From: JAAYAO01 sp051133435
Lineage (GTDB): Bacteria > Actinomycetota > Actinomycetes > Propionibacteriales > Propionibacteriaceae
DNA length: 64,000 nucleotides
Assembly (NCBI RefSeq): GCF_051133435.1
Contig: NZ_JBPGNY010000002.1
Span: 372,001 to 436,000, forward strand
Direction: 5' to 3'
This document shows, in pieces, positions 1 to 7,862 of this stretch. The position numbers and the translations under genes were made by a program. A model generated the notes under the pieces. The model was not told the origin of the DNA, did not search any database, and worked only from the letters and a program-made list of their open reading frames with translations. Position 1 is the stretch's first letter; the number at the start of each line of letters is the position of its first letter.

Positions 1-2
1 AA

Positions 3-518
3 TGGCGGCCTGGCCCCGATGGCATCCCCTGGCGGGCCGCCGCCCGCGTCCTGGTGTTGGACGCCGAGGGCAACATCCTGCTGTTGGAGGGCCACGATGA
101 CGACGACGGCGATCACCGTTGGTGGTTCACCATCGGCGGCGGTATCGCCACCGGTGAGGACGCCCGCACCGGCGCAGTGCGGGAACTGGCCGAGGAGGCC
201 GGCTTCGTGGTCGATCCGGCCGAACTGGTCGGCCCGGTCGCGAAACGCAGCGCGATCTTCCGGTTCGCCCGCCGCACCGTGCGCCAGGACGAGGAGTTCT
301 TCGTGTGGCGCACCGACCGGGTGCGTCCGGGTATCTCGACCGCGGGCTGGACCGAAACCGAACAGGATTTGCTCGATCAGGCACGCTGGTTCTCCGCCAC
401 CGAACTGGAGGAGTTGATTGCCGGCGGGCAGACCGTCTACCCCCTCGACCTGACCGACCTGTTGCGCGCCGTGCAGCCCTGGGACGGCCGGGTGCGGGTG
501 CTGCTGGAACAAGTCTGA
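3..518 (+). CDS. Nudix hydrolase, 5' end outside the window
   Basis: This is a Nudix-fold pyrophosphatase that hydrolyses nucleoside diphosphates linked to another group; the substrate cannot be read from the sequence. The Nudix box is complete and canonical: GG-GIATGE, then seven residues, then RELAEEAGF. The reading frame stays open to the left edge. The residues just before the first GTG (RAAARVLVLDAEG) match the usual first strand of the family, so the GTG at 54 is probably internal and the true start lies before base 1. The 3' end is intact and is followed after 18 bases by yaaA. Confidence 0.85.
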   Translation, partial: WRPGPDGIPWRAAARVLVLDAEGNILLLEGHDDDDGDHRWWFTIGGGIATGEDARTGAVRELAEEAGFVVDPAELVGPVAKRSAIFRFARRTVRQDEEFFVWRTDRVRPGISTAGWTETEQDLLDQARWFSATELEELIAGGQTVYPLDLTDLLRAVQPWDGRVRVLLEQV

Positions 519-536
519 GGCCGGTACGGTGGGGCC

Positions 537-1328
537 ATGTTGACGCTGTTGTCGCCGGCGAAGTCGTTGGACTACGAATCGAAGTTGCCCACCCGCAAGC
601 ACTCCGAACCCCGGATGCTGGACGAGTCGATGCAACTGATCGAGGTACTGCGCGACAAGCCGGTCGCCGAGATCGCCGGCCTGATGCGGATCTCCGATGA
701 GCTCGCCGCGTTGAACGCCCAGCGCTACCACGACTTCGAGCTGCCCTTCACCACCGACAACGCCCGTCCGGCGGTGCTGGCCTTCGACGGGGATGTGTAC
801 CAGGGCATGGCGGCGGCCGAGTTCGGCGAACGTGACTTCACCGAGGCCCAGAAGACCGTCCGGATTCTCTCCGGCCTGTACGGGGTGCTGCGGCCGCTGG
901 ACCTGATGCAGCCCTACCGGCTGGAGATGGGCACCAAACTCGCCACCGACCGGGGCAAGAACCTCTACCAGTGGTGGGGGACGCGGATCACCGAACGGTT
1001 ACAGGAAGACCTGGCCGAATCCCCCGGGGCGGCGGTGATCGTGAACCTGGCCAGCGACGAGTACTTCTCGGCGGTGGACGCCGACGCCTTCGAGGTGATC
1101 GCACCCCGTTTCGAGGACACCAGCGCCCGCGGCAAACGTTCGGTGGTGTCGTTCTACGCCAAGCGGGCCCGCGGTGCGATGGCCGCCTGGATGGTGCGCA
1201 ACCGGGTGCGCCGTCCGGGGCAGCTCACCGACTTCGCCGAGGACGGCTACCGCTACCTGGAGGCCGAATCGACCCCGCAGCGGCCCGTGTTCGTCCGCTC
1301 CTACGAAGATCGGCCCACGACCGGCTGA
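537..1328 (+). CDS. yaaA: YaaA (DUF328/UPF0246) peroxide-stress protein
   Basis: This 263-residue protein is a full-length member of the YaaA/DUF328 family. In E. coli YaaA limits intracellular free iron under hydrogen peroxide stress and the fold binds DNA. Diagnostic segments are the N-terminal MLTLLSPAKSLDY, FDGDVYQGM, LSGLYGVLRPLDLMQPYRLEMG, and the C-terminal FYAKRARGAMAAWMV. The ATG lies right at the conserved N-terminus, so the start is secure. It sits downstream of the Nudix gene in the same direction, perhaps co-transcribed. Confidence 0.93.
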   Translation: MLTLLSPAKSLDYESKLPTRKHSEPRMLDESMQLIEVLRDKPVAEIAGLMRISDELAALNAQRYHDFELPFTTDNARPAVLAFDGDVYQGMAAAEFGERDFTEAQKTVRILSGLYGVLRPLDLMQPYRLEMGTKLATDRGKNLYQWWGTRITERLQEDLAESPGAAVIVNLASDEYFSAVDADAFEVIAPRFEDTSARGKRSVVSFYAKRARGAMAAWMVRNRVRRPGQLTDFAEDGYRYLEAESTPQRPVFVRSYEDRPTTG

Positions 1329-1379
1329 TCGCCGAAAAAGCTGATGACCCGGAGCAGCCCCGGCCCCTACTGTGGCGGG

Positions 1380-1892
1380 ATGGAGCTCACCGAACCACCG
1401 CTGCACGGCGACGAATGGGACACCCTCACCGGGTTCCTGGACTATTTCCGGGCGGTGATCGAGCGCAAATCCGCCGGCTTCACCGCCGAGGAACTCGCCC
1501 GTCCGCTGGCCCCCTCGGAGATGACCCTCGGCGGGATGCTCAAACACCTGGCCTACGTCGAGGACTTCTGGTTCGCCCGGGTGTGGGCCGGTGCGCCCTC
1601 CGCGGTGCCGTGGAACAAGGTCGACTGGCAGGCCGATCCGGACTGGGACTGGCATTCGGCCGCCGACGATGCCCCCGATGAACTGCGCGGACTGTGGCTC
1701 GCCGCGGTGCAGCGCTCCCGCGAGATCGCCGACGCCGACCGGGATCTGACCGCTGCCACCGTCGGGCCGGCCAAGGCTCCGGGACGATTCTCGCGGCGCT
1801 GGGTGCTGGTGCACCTGATCGAGGAGTATGCCCGGCACGCCGGGCACGCCGACTTCCTCGCCGAGGCCCTGGACGGGCGCACCGGCGACTGA
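1380..1892 (+). CDS. DinB-like DUF664 protein
   Basis: The 170-residue protein belongs to the actinobacterial DinB-like/DUF664 four-helix-bundle group, which includes putative thiol (mycothiol)-dependent metalloenzymes. The N-terminus (MELTEPPLHGDEWDTLTGFLDYFR) and the GGMLKHLAYVEDFWF helix are typical, as is the late VHLIEEYARHAGHADFLAE helix. Its histidines (KHLAYVE, HLIEEYARHAGH) are the likely metal ligands. An upstream in-frame ATG at 1344 would add 12 residues with no family resemblance, so I chose 1380. The substrate is unknown. Confidence 0.82.
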   Translation: MELTEPPLHGDEWDTLTGFLDYFRAVIERKSAGFTAEELARPLAPSEMTLGGMLKHLAYVEDFWFARVWAGAPSAVPWNKVDWQADPDWDWHSAADDAPDELRGLWLAAVQRSREIADADRDLTAATVGPAKAPGRFSRRWVLVHLIEEYARHAGHADFLAEALDGRTGD

Positions 1893-1908
1893 ACCGGGAC
1901 CGGCTCCG

Positions 1909-2655
1909 TCAGCGCAGCTTCTGTCCGCCGCCGTCGGCCATCACCGTCTGCGCGGTCATGTACCGGGAGTCGTCGCTGATCAGGAAGGCCACGATCGGGG
2001 CGACATCGGTGTCGGGGTCGCCGTAGCGTCCCAGGGGCACGGGCTTGAGGGAGGCCTCATACATCTCGGGGTAGTTGTCCCGCCAGCGTTCCACCCCCGG
2101 GGTGAGCGCCCGCGGGCAGACCACGTTCACCCGGATATCGTCCGGACCCCATTCGATCGCCACGGTGCGGGTGAGGCCACGGATCGCCTCCTTGGCCGCC
2201 CCGTAGGACGCCTGGGTGGCCTGGCCCTCCATGCCGGCCCCGGAGCCGAAGTTCACCACCGAGCCGCCTTGTTTGCGCAGCTCGGGGTAGGCGGCCTGCA
2301 TGAAGTTCACCGTCGCTCCGAACCCGGTGCCGAAGGACAGCTCCCAGTCTTCGCGGGTGTGTTCGATGAAGGGCTTCTGCCGGGAGGCGTGGGCGTTGTT
2401 GACCAGCGAGGTGAGCCGTCCGAACTTCTCCACCGCCAGGGCGACGGCCCGGTCGGCGATCGCGCGGTCGCTGACATCCCCGTGCAGGAAGATGGCCCGC
2501 TCGGCACCGAGTTCGGCCGCCAGGCTGTTCCCGTCCTCGGCGCTGAGGTCGACGAAGACCACCTTCGCGCCGCGCTGCACCAGAATGCGGGTGATCGCGC
2601 CACCGATACCGGCGGCCCCGCCGGTGACGATCGCCACCTTGTCCGACAGTTCCAT
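1909..2655 (-). CDS. SDR-family oxidoreductase
   Basis: This is a 248-residue classical short-chain dehydrogenase/reductase. The cofactor loop TGGAAGIGGAI is at the N-terminus, and an acidic residue after the second strand (VDLSAED) suggests NAD(H) preference. The catalytic serine is in NFGSGAG and the Tyr-Lys pair is in SYGAAKEA. The usual NNAG is NNAHA here. The C-terminal TVMADGGG is typical of the FabG-like subgroup. The ATG at 2655 has a strong AAGGAGGG site. A longer open frame continues upstream but is non-coding in character. Substrate unknown. Confidence 0.88.
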   Translation of the reverse strand: MELSDKVAIVTGGAAGIGGAITRILVQRGAKVVFVDLSAEDGNSLAAELGAERAIFLHGDVSDRAIADRAVALAVEKFGRLTSLVNNAHASRQKPFIEHTREDWELSFGTGFGATVNFMQAAYPELRKQGGSVVNFGSGAGMEGQATQASYGAAKEAIRGLTRTVAIEWGPDDIRVNVVCPRALTPGVERWRDNYPEMYEASLKPVPLGRYGDPDTDVAPIVAFLISDDSRYMTAQTVMADGGGQKLR

Positions 2656-2775
2656 GCCCCCTCCTTCAGTTGAGGGAACTACAGCAGGTAGGTGATTGCT
2701 TCTACAACCACGGTCCCGCTGGGTAACCGGTGTGTCAGCGGCGGACGGGGCCGGGCCCGGTGAAGAATGCCATGC

Positions 2776-3675
2776 ATGACCCTCGGCGATCTTCTGATCG
2801 AACGTGGCCCGATGACCGGGGCGCAGTTGCAGTCGGCCACCGGACGCGATGCCTTCGACCTGTGGCGGGCGAGCCGGCTCGACCGGGAGTTGTATTCGGT
2901 GATCGTCGGTCAGCGTTACGTCCGGTTGGACATTCAACTGCCCGGCTATGAGCGACTGTCGCCGTCGATTCAGCGGGAGTTCGCCGATTACACCGTGATC
3001 GGCCACTTCACCCAACGCGCCGCGGTCGAGGAGCGTGCCGAACAGGTGCGCGACCGGATCGCGAAGGTCACCCACCGCAAACTGCTGCTCGCCGGACGGA
3101 TCGTCGACGACGTCTGCGGCCGTTACCTGGACGACCCGGCCACCGCCGAACACTTCTGCGTGGTGGTGGCCGGGGACATCGCCTACGGCATGTCGCACGA
3201 GGTACCCCGTCCCGAACGCAGTACCGGGGTGCTGGTGAACGGGTCGGATCTGGATCTGGTGGTGTTGCTGTCGGACGACGCCCCGGAAGGTCTGGCCGGC
3301 GAGTTGGACGACCGGATGTACAAGAAGAAGTTCCAACTGCTGCGCAATCCGGCACACAAGGAAGAGATCGACTACATCGTCAAGAACATGGCGACGCTGG
3401 AGAAGCAGTCGGCCTATGACACGTTCCAGCACATGGTCGCCAGCAAGATCTTCATCGAATGTCAGTACCTTCGCGGATCGGAGGAGCTGTTTCAGCAGGG
3501 CAAGGAGTTGATGCGGACCTCGGGGGCGTTGGAGAAGCTGCGCCGGATGCGCGCCCGCGCCACCGAAGCCCGGATCCACAACGAGGAACGGCTCCTGGCG
3601 AGCACCAGCGGGGTGCTCGACCCGGACGAGCTGGTGCTGTTTCGCACCGCGGAGGAGTCCGAAGAGTTCGAGTGA
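2776..3675 (+). CDS. Hypothetical protein with nucleotidyltransferase-like DxD motif
   Basis: I do not recognise a named family for this 299-residue protein. Near the middle, after VVVAGDIAYGMS, it has NGSDLDLVVLL, which resembles the GS...DxD metal-binding signature of the polymerase-beta-like nucleotidyltransferase fold. A later EIDYIV could supply the third acidic ligand. The rest is predicted helical, with a charged helical C-terminal third. The ATG at 2776 is about ten bases after a GTGAAG ribosome-binding-like sequence; a second ATG at 2767 is too close to it. The following oxygenase starts 13 bases after its stop, so the two are likely co-transcribed. The nucleotidyltransferase assignment is inference. 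Confidence 0.6.
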   Translation: MTLGDLLIERGPMTGAQLQSATGRDAFDLWRASRLDRELYSVIVGQRYVRLDIQLPGYERLSPSIQREFADYTVIGHFTQRAAVEERAEQVRDRIAKVTHRKLLLAGRIVDDVCGRYLDDPATAEHFCVVVAGDIAYGMSHEVPRPERSTGVLVNGSDLDLVVLLSDDAPEGLAGELDDRMYKKKFQLLRNPAHKEEIDYIVKNMATLEKQSAYDTFQHMVASKIFIECQYLRGSEELFQQGKELMRTSGALEKLRRMRARATEARIHNEERLLASTSGVLDPDELVLFRTAEESEEFE

Positions 3676-3688
3676 GGAGCATGCGTCG

Positions 3689-4720
3689 ATGGCCGAGGCG
3701 AACCTGCCGGTACTGGACATGTCGCAGTTGGCCGACGGCCCCGAGTCCGCCGCCGCTTTTCGTGCCGAACTTCGCCGGGCCACCCACGAGGTCGGCTTCT
3801 TCCATCTGACCGGTCACGGCGTCGACGAGGACACGATCAGCGACCTGTTCGCGTTGGCCCAGCGGTTCTTCGACCTGCCCGAGGCCGACAAGCTGGCGAT
3901 CGAGATGCTCCACAGCCCTCATTTCCGGGGGTACACCCGCACCGGTGGCGAGCTCACCCAGGGGGCGGTCGATTGGCGGGAACAGATCGACCTGGGGGCC
4001 GAACGCGAGGTCGTCCCGTCCGGCCCCGGCGTGCCGGATTACCTGCGGTTGGAGGGGCCGAACCAGTGGCCGGCGGCCCTGCCGGAGCTGCGCGAGGTCA
4101 TCACCGGGTGGAGTGAGCGGATGTCGGCCATCGGGATGCGGCTGATGCAGGAGTGGGCCGAAGCGCTGGGGGCCGACCGGCATTTCTTCGATCACGCCTT
4201 CGTCGAGCCGTCCACCCTGATCAAGCTGGTGCACTACCCCGGACGCGAGGGTGTCGCGTCCCGGCAGGGGGTCGGGCCGCACAAGGATCCCGGCGTGCTG
4301 ACCCTGCTGCTGATCGAACCCGGCAAGGGCGGGCTGCAGGTCGAGCGCGACGGGCACTGGGTGGACGTTCCGCCGGTGCCGGGGGCCTTCGTGGTGAACA
4401 TCGGCGAGTTGCTGGAGTTCGCCACCAACGGCTACCTCAAGGCCACCAACCACCGGGTGCTGTCGCCGGCGCCCGGCCAGTCGCGACTGTCGATTCCCTT
4501 CTTCTTCAACCCGGCCACCGATTCCACCGTCCCGGTGCTGCAGTTGCCGGACGAACTGGCGGCGTTGGCGCCGGGGGTGACCCGCGACCCGAACAACCCG
4601 ATCTCGGGCACCTTCGGTGAGAACATGCTCAAGGCCAGGCTCCGCGCCCACCCCGACGTGGCGGCCCGGCACCATCCGGATCTGCTCGCTCGGCCGGTCG
4701 GTACAGTTTCGCCCCAGTGA
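3689..4720 (+). CDS. 2-oxoglutarate/Fe(II)-dependent oxygenase (isopenicillin N synthase-like)
   Basis: This 343-residue protein is a non-haem iron dioxygenase of the isopenicillin N synthase/gibberellin oxidase family. The DIOX_N segment is at residues ~5-110 (EVGFFHLTGHGVDE). The iron triad is visible as the HKD of VGPHKDPGVLTLLL plus the distal His of ATNHRVLSP. The 2-oxoglutarate-binding RxS follows as SRLSIPFFFNP. Length fits the family. It probably forms a short operon with the nucleotidyltransferase-like gene upstream. The substrate cannot be deduced. Confidence 0.87.
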   Translation: MAEANLPVLDMSQLADGPESAAAFRAELRRATHEVGFFHLTGHGVDEDTISDLFALAQRFFDLPEADKLAIEMLHSPHFRGYTRTGGELTQGAVDWREQIDLGAEREVVPSGPGVPDYLRLEGPNQWPAALPELREVITGWSERMSAIGMRLMQEWAEALGADRHFFDHAFVEPSTLIKLVHYPGREGVASRQGVGPHKDPGVLTLLLIEPGKGGLQVERDGHWVDVPPVPGAFVVNIGELLEFATNGYLKATNHRVLSPAPGQSRLSIPFFFNPATDSTVPVLQLPDELAALAPGVTRDPNNPISGTFGENMLKARLRAHPDVAARHHPDLLARPVGTVSPQ

Positions 4721-4763
4721 GCGCCGACCGGCGTCTCGGACAATAAAGGGTCTTGAAAAACGG

Positions 4764-4807
4764 CTGCTTGGGATTGCACTGTTTTCACCAAGCAGTTTCG
4801 GCACTGC
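4764..4807. promoter_or_regulatory. Two overlapping, mutually exclusive hairpins before the GNAT gene
   Basis: In the 133-base gap between the oxygenase and the acetyltransferase, CTGCTTGG (4764-4771) pairs with CCAAGCAG (4788-4795). GCAGT (4792-4796) pairs with ACTGC (4803-4807). The two stems share bases 4792-4795, so they cannot form together. The stretch is less GC-rich than its surroundings. No clear U-tract follows either stem, so a classical terminator is not evident. Confidence 0.4.
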
Positions 4808-4853
4808 TGGTGAACGAGCACGTTCTTACTCAGCCATCCCCTGTGGAGGCAGC

Positions 4854-5462
4854 ATGATTCGGGAAGGCAACACGGTGACGCGTCCGGAATTGCCCATCAC
4901 GTGGCCGAAGGTCACCGCTCAACTCGTGCTGCGTCCGATCACCCATCAGGACTTTCCGGACATCGCGTCCTACCTGTCGTTGCCGGAGGTGTACGGGCTG
5001 ACCTCGCGCACGTATTCATCCCCCACCGAGGTGTTGGAACACCTGGGCGAGCGGCTGAGCGACCCGAACTACATCGGCATCGCGATCGAACGCGACGGCC
5101 GGTTGGTCGGCAACGCGAAACTGTCGATCAGCGACGCCTGGGCGCAGGTGCCGGACGAGGAGGCCGCCCGCTCGTTGGGTGAGGTCGGGTACACGATCGA
5201 TCCGGCACACGCCAACCGTGGCTACGCCACCGAGGCCCTGGAAGCGATCCTGGAGATCGCCTTCAACGACCTCGGCCTGCGCCGGGTCGAAGCCGGCTGT
5301 TTCGCGATGAACACCGCCTCGCGCCGGGTGCTGGAGAAGGCCGGGATGCGCTTGGAAGGGCTCTACATCGAGGAGTCCCTGCATCACGAACTCGGCTGGG
5401 TGGACGGTGCCAGCTACGCGCTGCTCGCCTCCGAATGGCGAGCACGGCAAGCATCCTCCTAG
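4854..5462 (+). CDS. GNAT-family N-acetyltransferase (RimJ/RimL-like)
   Basis: This 202-residue protein is a GCN5-related acetyltransferase of the RimJ/RimL type, which acetylate protein N-termini or small-molecule amines with acetyl-CoA. Typical segments are LVLRPITHQDFPDI at the N-terminus, the IAIERDGRLVGNAKLSI strands, the GYTIDPAHANRGYATEAL acetyl-CoA loop, and the NTASRRVLEKAGMRLEG signature. The ATG at 4854 follows a GGAGG site by six bases; the open frame further upstream lacks similarity. The acceptor is unknown. Confidence 0.88.
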   Translation: MIREGNTVTRPELPITWPKVTAQLVLRPITHQDFPDIASYLSLPEVYGLTSRTYSSPTEVLEHLGERLSDPNYIGIAIERDGRLVGNAKLSISDAWAQVPDEEAARSLGEVGYTIDPAHANRGYATEALEAILEIAFNDLGLRRVEAGCFAMNTASRRVLEKAGMRLEGLYIEESLHHELGWVDGASYALLASEWRARQASS

Positions 5463-5478
5463 CTCGCACGTGCAACCC
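5463..5478. repeat. Possible remnant of the 61-bp palindromic element
   Basis: The bases immediately after the GNAT stop codon read, on the minus strand, GGGTTGCACGTGCGAG. This differs by one base from the right end of the element copy inside pabBC (GGGTTGCATGTGCGAG, 7162-7177). Only this end is present, so it may be a decayed or solo end, or chance similarity over a short word. Confidence 0.35.
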
Positions 5479-5485
5479 GCTGCAA

Positions 5486-7696
5486 CTAGGTGTTGAGGAG
5501 CGCTCGCCAGTGGGCAAACCGCTCCCCCGCGCCGGGGGTGATCTCGGCTCCGAGCCAACCGGTGACGAGCCGCAACCCCTGGTAGGCATTGAGCAGCCAG
5601 GTCTCCCGGCCGTCCAGCTCTTCGATTCCGGCGTGGACTTCGCGGACGCGAACGCCTTCGACGCGGGCCAGGTCGACGAGCCGGTGCCGGGTGATGCCGG
5701 GCAGTACCGGTAGGTCGGACGACGGCAGCACGAGGGTGTCGCCGTCCCACCAGACCACCGACGACCAGCCTGCTTCGAGCACCGTTCCGTTCTCGGTGCG
5801 GAGCAGGATCTCATCGGCTCCCCGGATGCGCGCTCGGGCGATCAGTTCCCCGGCCAAGTCGAGGTCCGGGCCCTTCACCGACGGGTTGCTGCGCGGGTCA
5901 CCGGGAGGCAATACCTCCACCACGACGGTGTCCTGGCGGGGAGGTCCGGGGCGGAGGTCGAAGACCGCTCGGATGCGGTCGGGGGTTCGCAGCAGACGCA
6001 CTCGGGGGAACCACTCACCGGATGCGGGCACTGCGCCGGCGGCCGCATCGAAGAAGCCGTCCAGATCTTCGGGTGCATCGGGGATCTCGGCCGCACTGGT
6101 GAGGAAGCGCTCCCGGTGCAGGTCGAGGCGGTGGGTATGTCCGTCGGCTCGGCGCCAGGAATCGGCAAGGAGCAGCTCGCCGTCCGGGTCATCGAGGGGC
6201 ACCCAGCGTTGATCGCGGCGGGTGTAACTACCCGGCCATAGTGCGGGCTGGGTCGCCGGCGCCGTGGGCAGGACGGCGTCGAGGTCGATCCCGAGGGCGG
6301 TGCCGAGGGTGCGGGCCTTGACCACGGTTTCGTCCCATTCACCGCGGGGTGTGGAGTCGGCGGTGACCGCTCCGCCGGTGCCGTAGCTGAGGTGGTCGGG
6401 GTGCCAGACCACGGTGCGGATCGCGATCGACCAGTCGGCCGAGCCGTCCAGGGAGAAGTAACCGATCACGCCCGAGTACACCCCGCGCGGGCCGTCCTCG
6501 AGTTCGCGCAGCAGTTGCACCGAGCGGTGTTTCGGGGCACCGGTCATCGAACCACCGGGCAGGGCGGCGCGCACCGCATCGACAGCGGTCAGCCCCGGTC
6601 GCAGGCGCCCCCGGACGGTGCTGACCAGTTGGTGCACCCCCGGGTAGGTCTCGACGTCGAACAGCTTCGGCACGTGCACGCTGCCCGGCCGGCAGACCCG
6701 ATTCAGGTCATTGCGCAGCAGGTCGACGATCATCAGGTTCTCGGCGAGTTCTTTCTCGTCACCGGCCAGTTCCTCGGCCAGCCGCCGGTCGTCCTCGGCG
6801 TCGACGCCACGGGGGCGGGTGCCCTTGATCGGTTTCGCCTCCACCGTGCCGTCGATGCCGATCGACAGGAACCGCTCCGGGGAGGCCGAGAGCACTCGTC
6901 CCCCATCGAAGGCCAGATAGGCCCCGAACGGACGCGGCGAGGAGTCCCGCAACCGCCGGTAGAGCTGCCACGGGTCGGTGCGGGCGCTGACGGTGATCCG
7001 GTTGGTCAGGCAGAGCTCATAACTGTCGCCGGCGGCGATGTGTGCTCGGCATTGCTCGACCAGGTCGAGGTAGCGCCGGTACGGGTGTCGCACCGTCACG
7101 TCCGCAGTTGCAACCGGAACTCGTTCCTGCGCGGGACAGTTCGCCACGCAGGAACGACTACGGGTTGCATGTGCGAGGACGGCGGCGGTCTCGGTGACCC
7201 AGGCCTGCTGCTCGGCCTCATGCGCCGCATCGGTCAGGGCCAGAATCCACGCCCCACCGGCAACGGCATCGATCACCACCGCCCGGTCGGTGAAGACCAG
7301 CACGGCCTCAGGAGTTTCGTCCGGCACGTCGAGGCCGGTGAGCAGGCGCATCGCGTACTCGTAGCCGAGGTACCCGACCCAGCCGAGCCGGAACCCCGGC
7401 GGTGGCGGCGGGCCGTCGACCGGGACGTCCCCCACGAGGTCATCGACCAGGACATCGAGCAGGTCGCGGTCGAGCCGGCGGGTGGCGCCGTGTTCGCGCA
7501 GTTCCACTCCGGGCCCATGGTGCACCCGCAGCACCCGGGCCAGCGGGCCGTCGGCAGAGCCGAGGTAGCTGAATCGGGCCTGCGCCCCGGCCAGGGCGGA
7601 ATCGAGCAACCACGGATGGTCACCGTCGGCGAAGCAGGTCTCGAAGGCCGCCATCGCGTCCACGAGGTACTCGACCCGCCGGCTGATGATTCGCAT
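5486..7696 (-). CDS. pabBC: Aminodeoxychorismate synthase component I fused to aminodeoxychorismate lyase
   Basis: This 736-residue protein makes p-aminobenzoate for folate. Residues ~1-450 form the PabB chorismate-binding half, with GDSYELCLTNRI, KPIKGTRPRG, the ENLMIVDLLRNDL region and the GVYSGVIGYFS segment. Residues ~500-736 are a class-IV PLP aminotransferase fold (PabC), which releases pyruvate, with EILLRTENGTVLEAGWSSV and VLPGITRHRL. PabB-PabC fusions occur in other bacteria; no pabA is visible here. The ATG at 7696 is the only start before the conserved N-terminus. In the linker before the catalytic PabB domain, the frame runs through an inserted palindromic element that encodes about 20 extra residues (HATRSRSCVANCPAQERVPV). 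Confidence 0.93.
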   Translation of the reverse strand: MRIISRRVEYLVDAMAAFETCFADGDHPWLLDSALAGAQARFSYLGSADGPLARVLRVHHGPGVELREHGATRRLDRDLLDVLVDDLVGDVPVDGPPPPPGFRLGWVGYLGYEYAMRLLTGLDVPDETPEAVLVFTDRAVVIDAVAGGAWILALTDAAHEAEQQAWVTETAAVLAHATRSRSCVANCPAQERVPVATADVTVRHPYRRYLDLVEQCRAHIAAGDSYELCLTNRITVSARTDPWQLYRRLRDSSPRPFGAYLAFDGGRVLSASPERFLSIGIDGTVEAKPIKGTRPRGVDAEDDRRLAEELAGDEKELAENLMIVDLLRNDLNRVCRPGSVHVPKLFDVETYPGVHQLVSTVRGRLRPGLTAVDAVRAALPGGSMTGAPKHRSVQLLRELEDGPRGVYSGVIGYFSLDGSADWSIAIRTVVWHPDHLSYGTGGAVTADSTPRGEWDETVVKARTLGTALGIDLDAVLPTAPATQPALWPGSYTRRDQRWVPLDDPDGELLLADSWRRADGHTHRLDLHRERFLTSAAEIPDAPEDLDGFFDAAAGAVPASGEWFPRVRLLRTPDRIRAVFDLRPGPPRQDTVVVEVLPPGDPRSNPSVKGPDLDLAGELIARARIRGADEILLRTENGTVLEAGWSSVVWWDGDTLVLPSSDLPVLPGITRHRLVDLARVEGVRVREVHAGIEELDGRETWLLNAYQGLRLVTGWLGAEITPGAGERFAHWRALLNT
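7109..7169. repeat. 61-bp palindromic element, copy A, inside pabBC coding sequence
   Basis: A 23-base left arm (7109-7131, starting TGCAACCGG) is the inverted complement of a 23-base right arm (7147-7169), with three mismatches and a 15-base loop. A second copy of the same length lies at 27812-27872. Homology between copies continues past the right arm into TGTRCGAGG. The element stays in frame in pabBC and encodes a basic, cysteine-containing peptide in an inter-domain linker. Confidence 0.85.
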
Positions 7697-7862
7697 GTCA
7701 CCCTTCTAACCCACTTACGCCCAGAACGAACAACTCGGACGGGCCCAATCACGCACCTGGCGTGAGGGCGGCGTGATCGGGGACGGTCGTCGAACGCGTG
7801 CACCCGGGTTGCGGTTTGTCGCCGAGGCCGGATATTTCGGTGCCGGATGTCAGGATTGCCCC

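Noticed and set aside
2656..3783. Upstream extension of the SDR frame on the minus strand (624 codons in total)
   Set aside because: It overlaps the clearly coding gene at 2776-3675 and part of the oxygenase gene. The SDR has a strong ribosome site and a canonical N-terminus at 2655.
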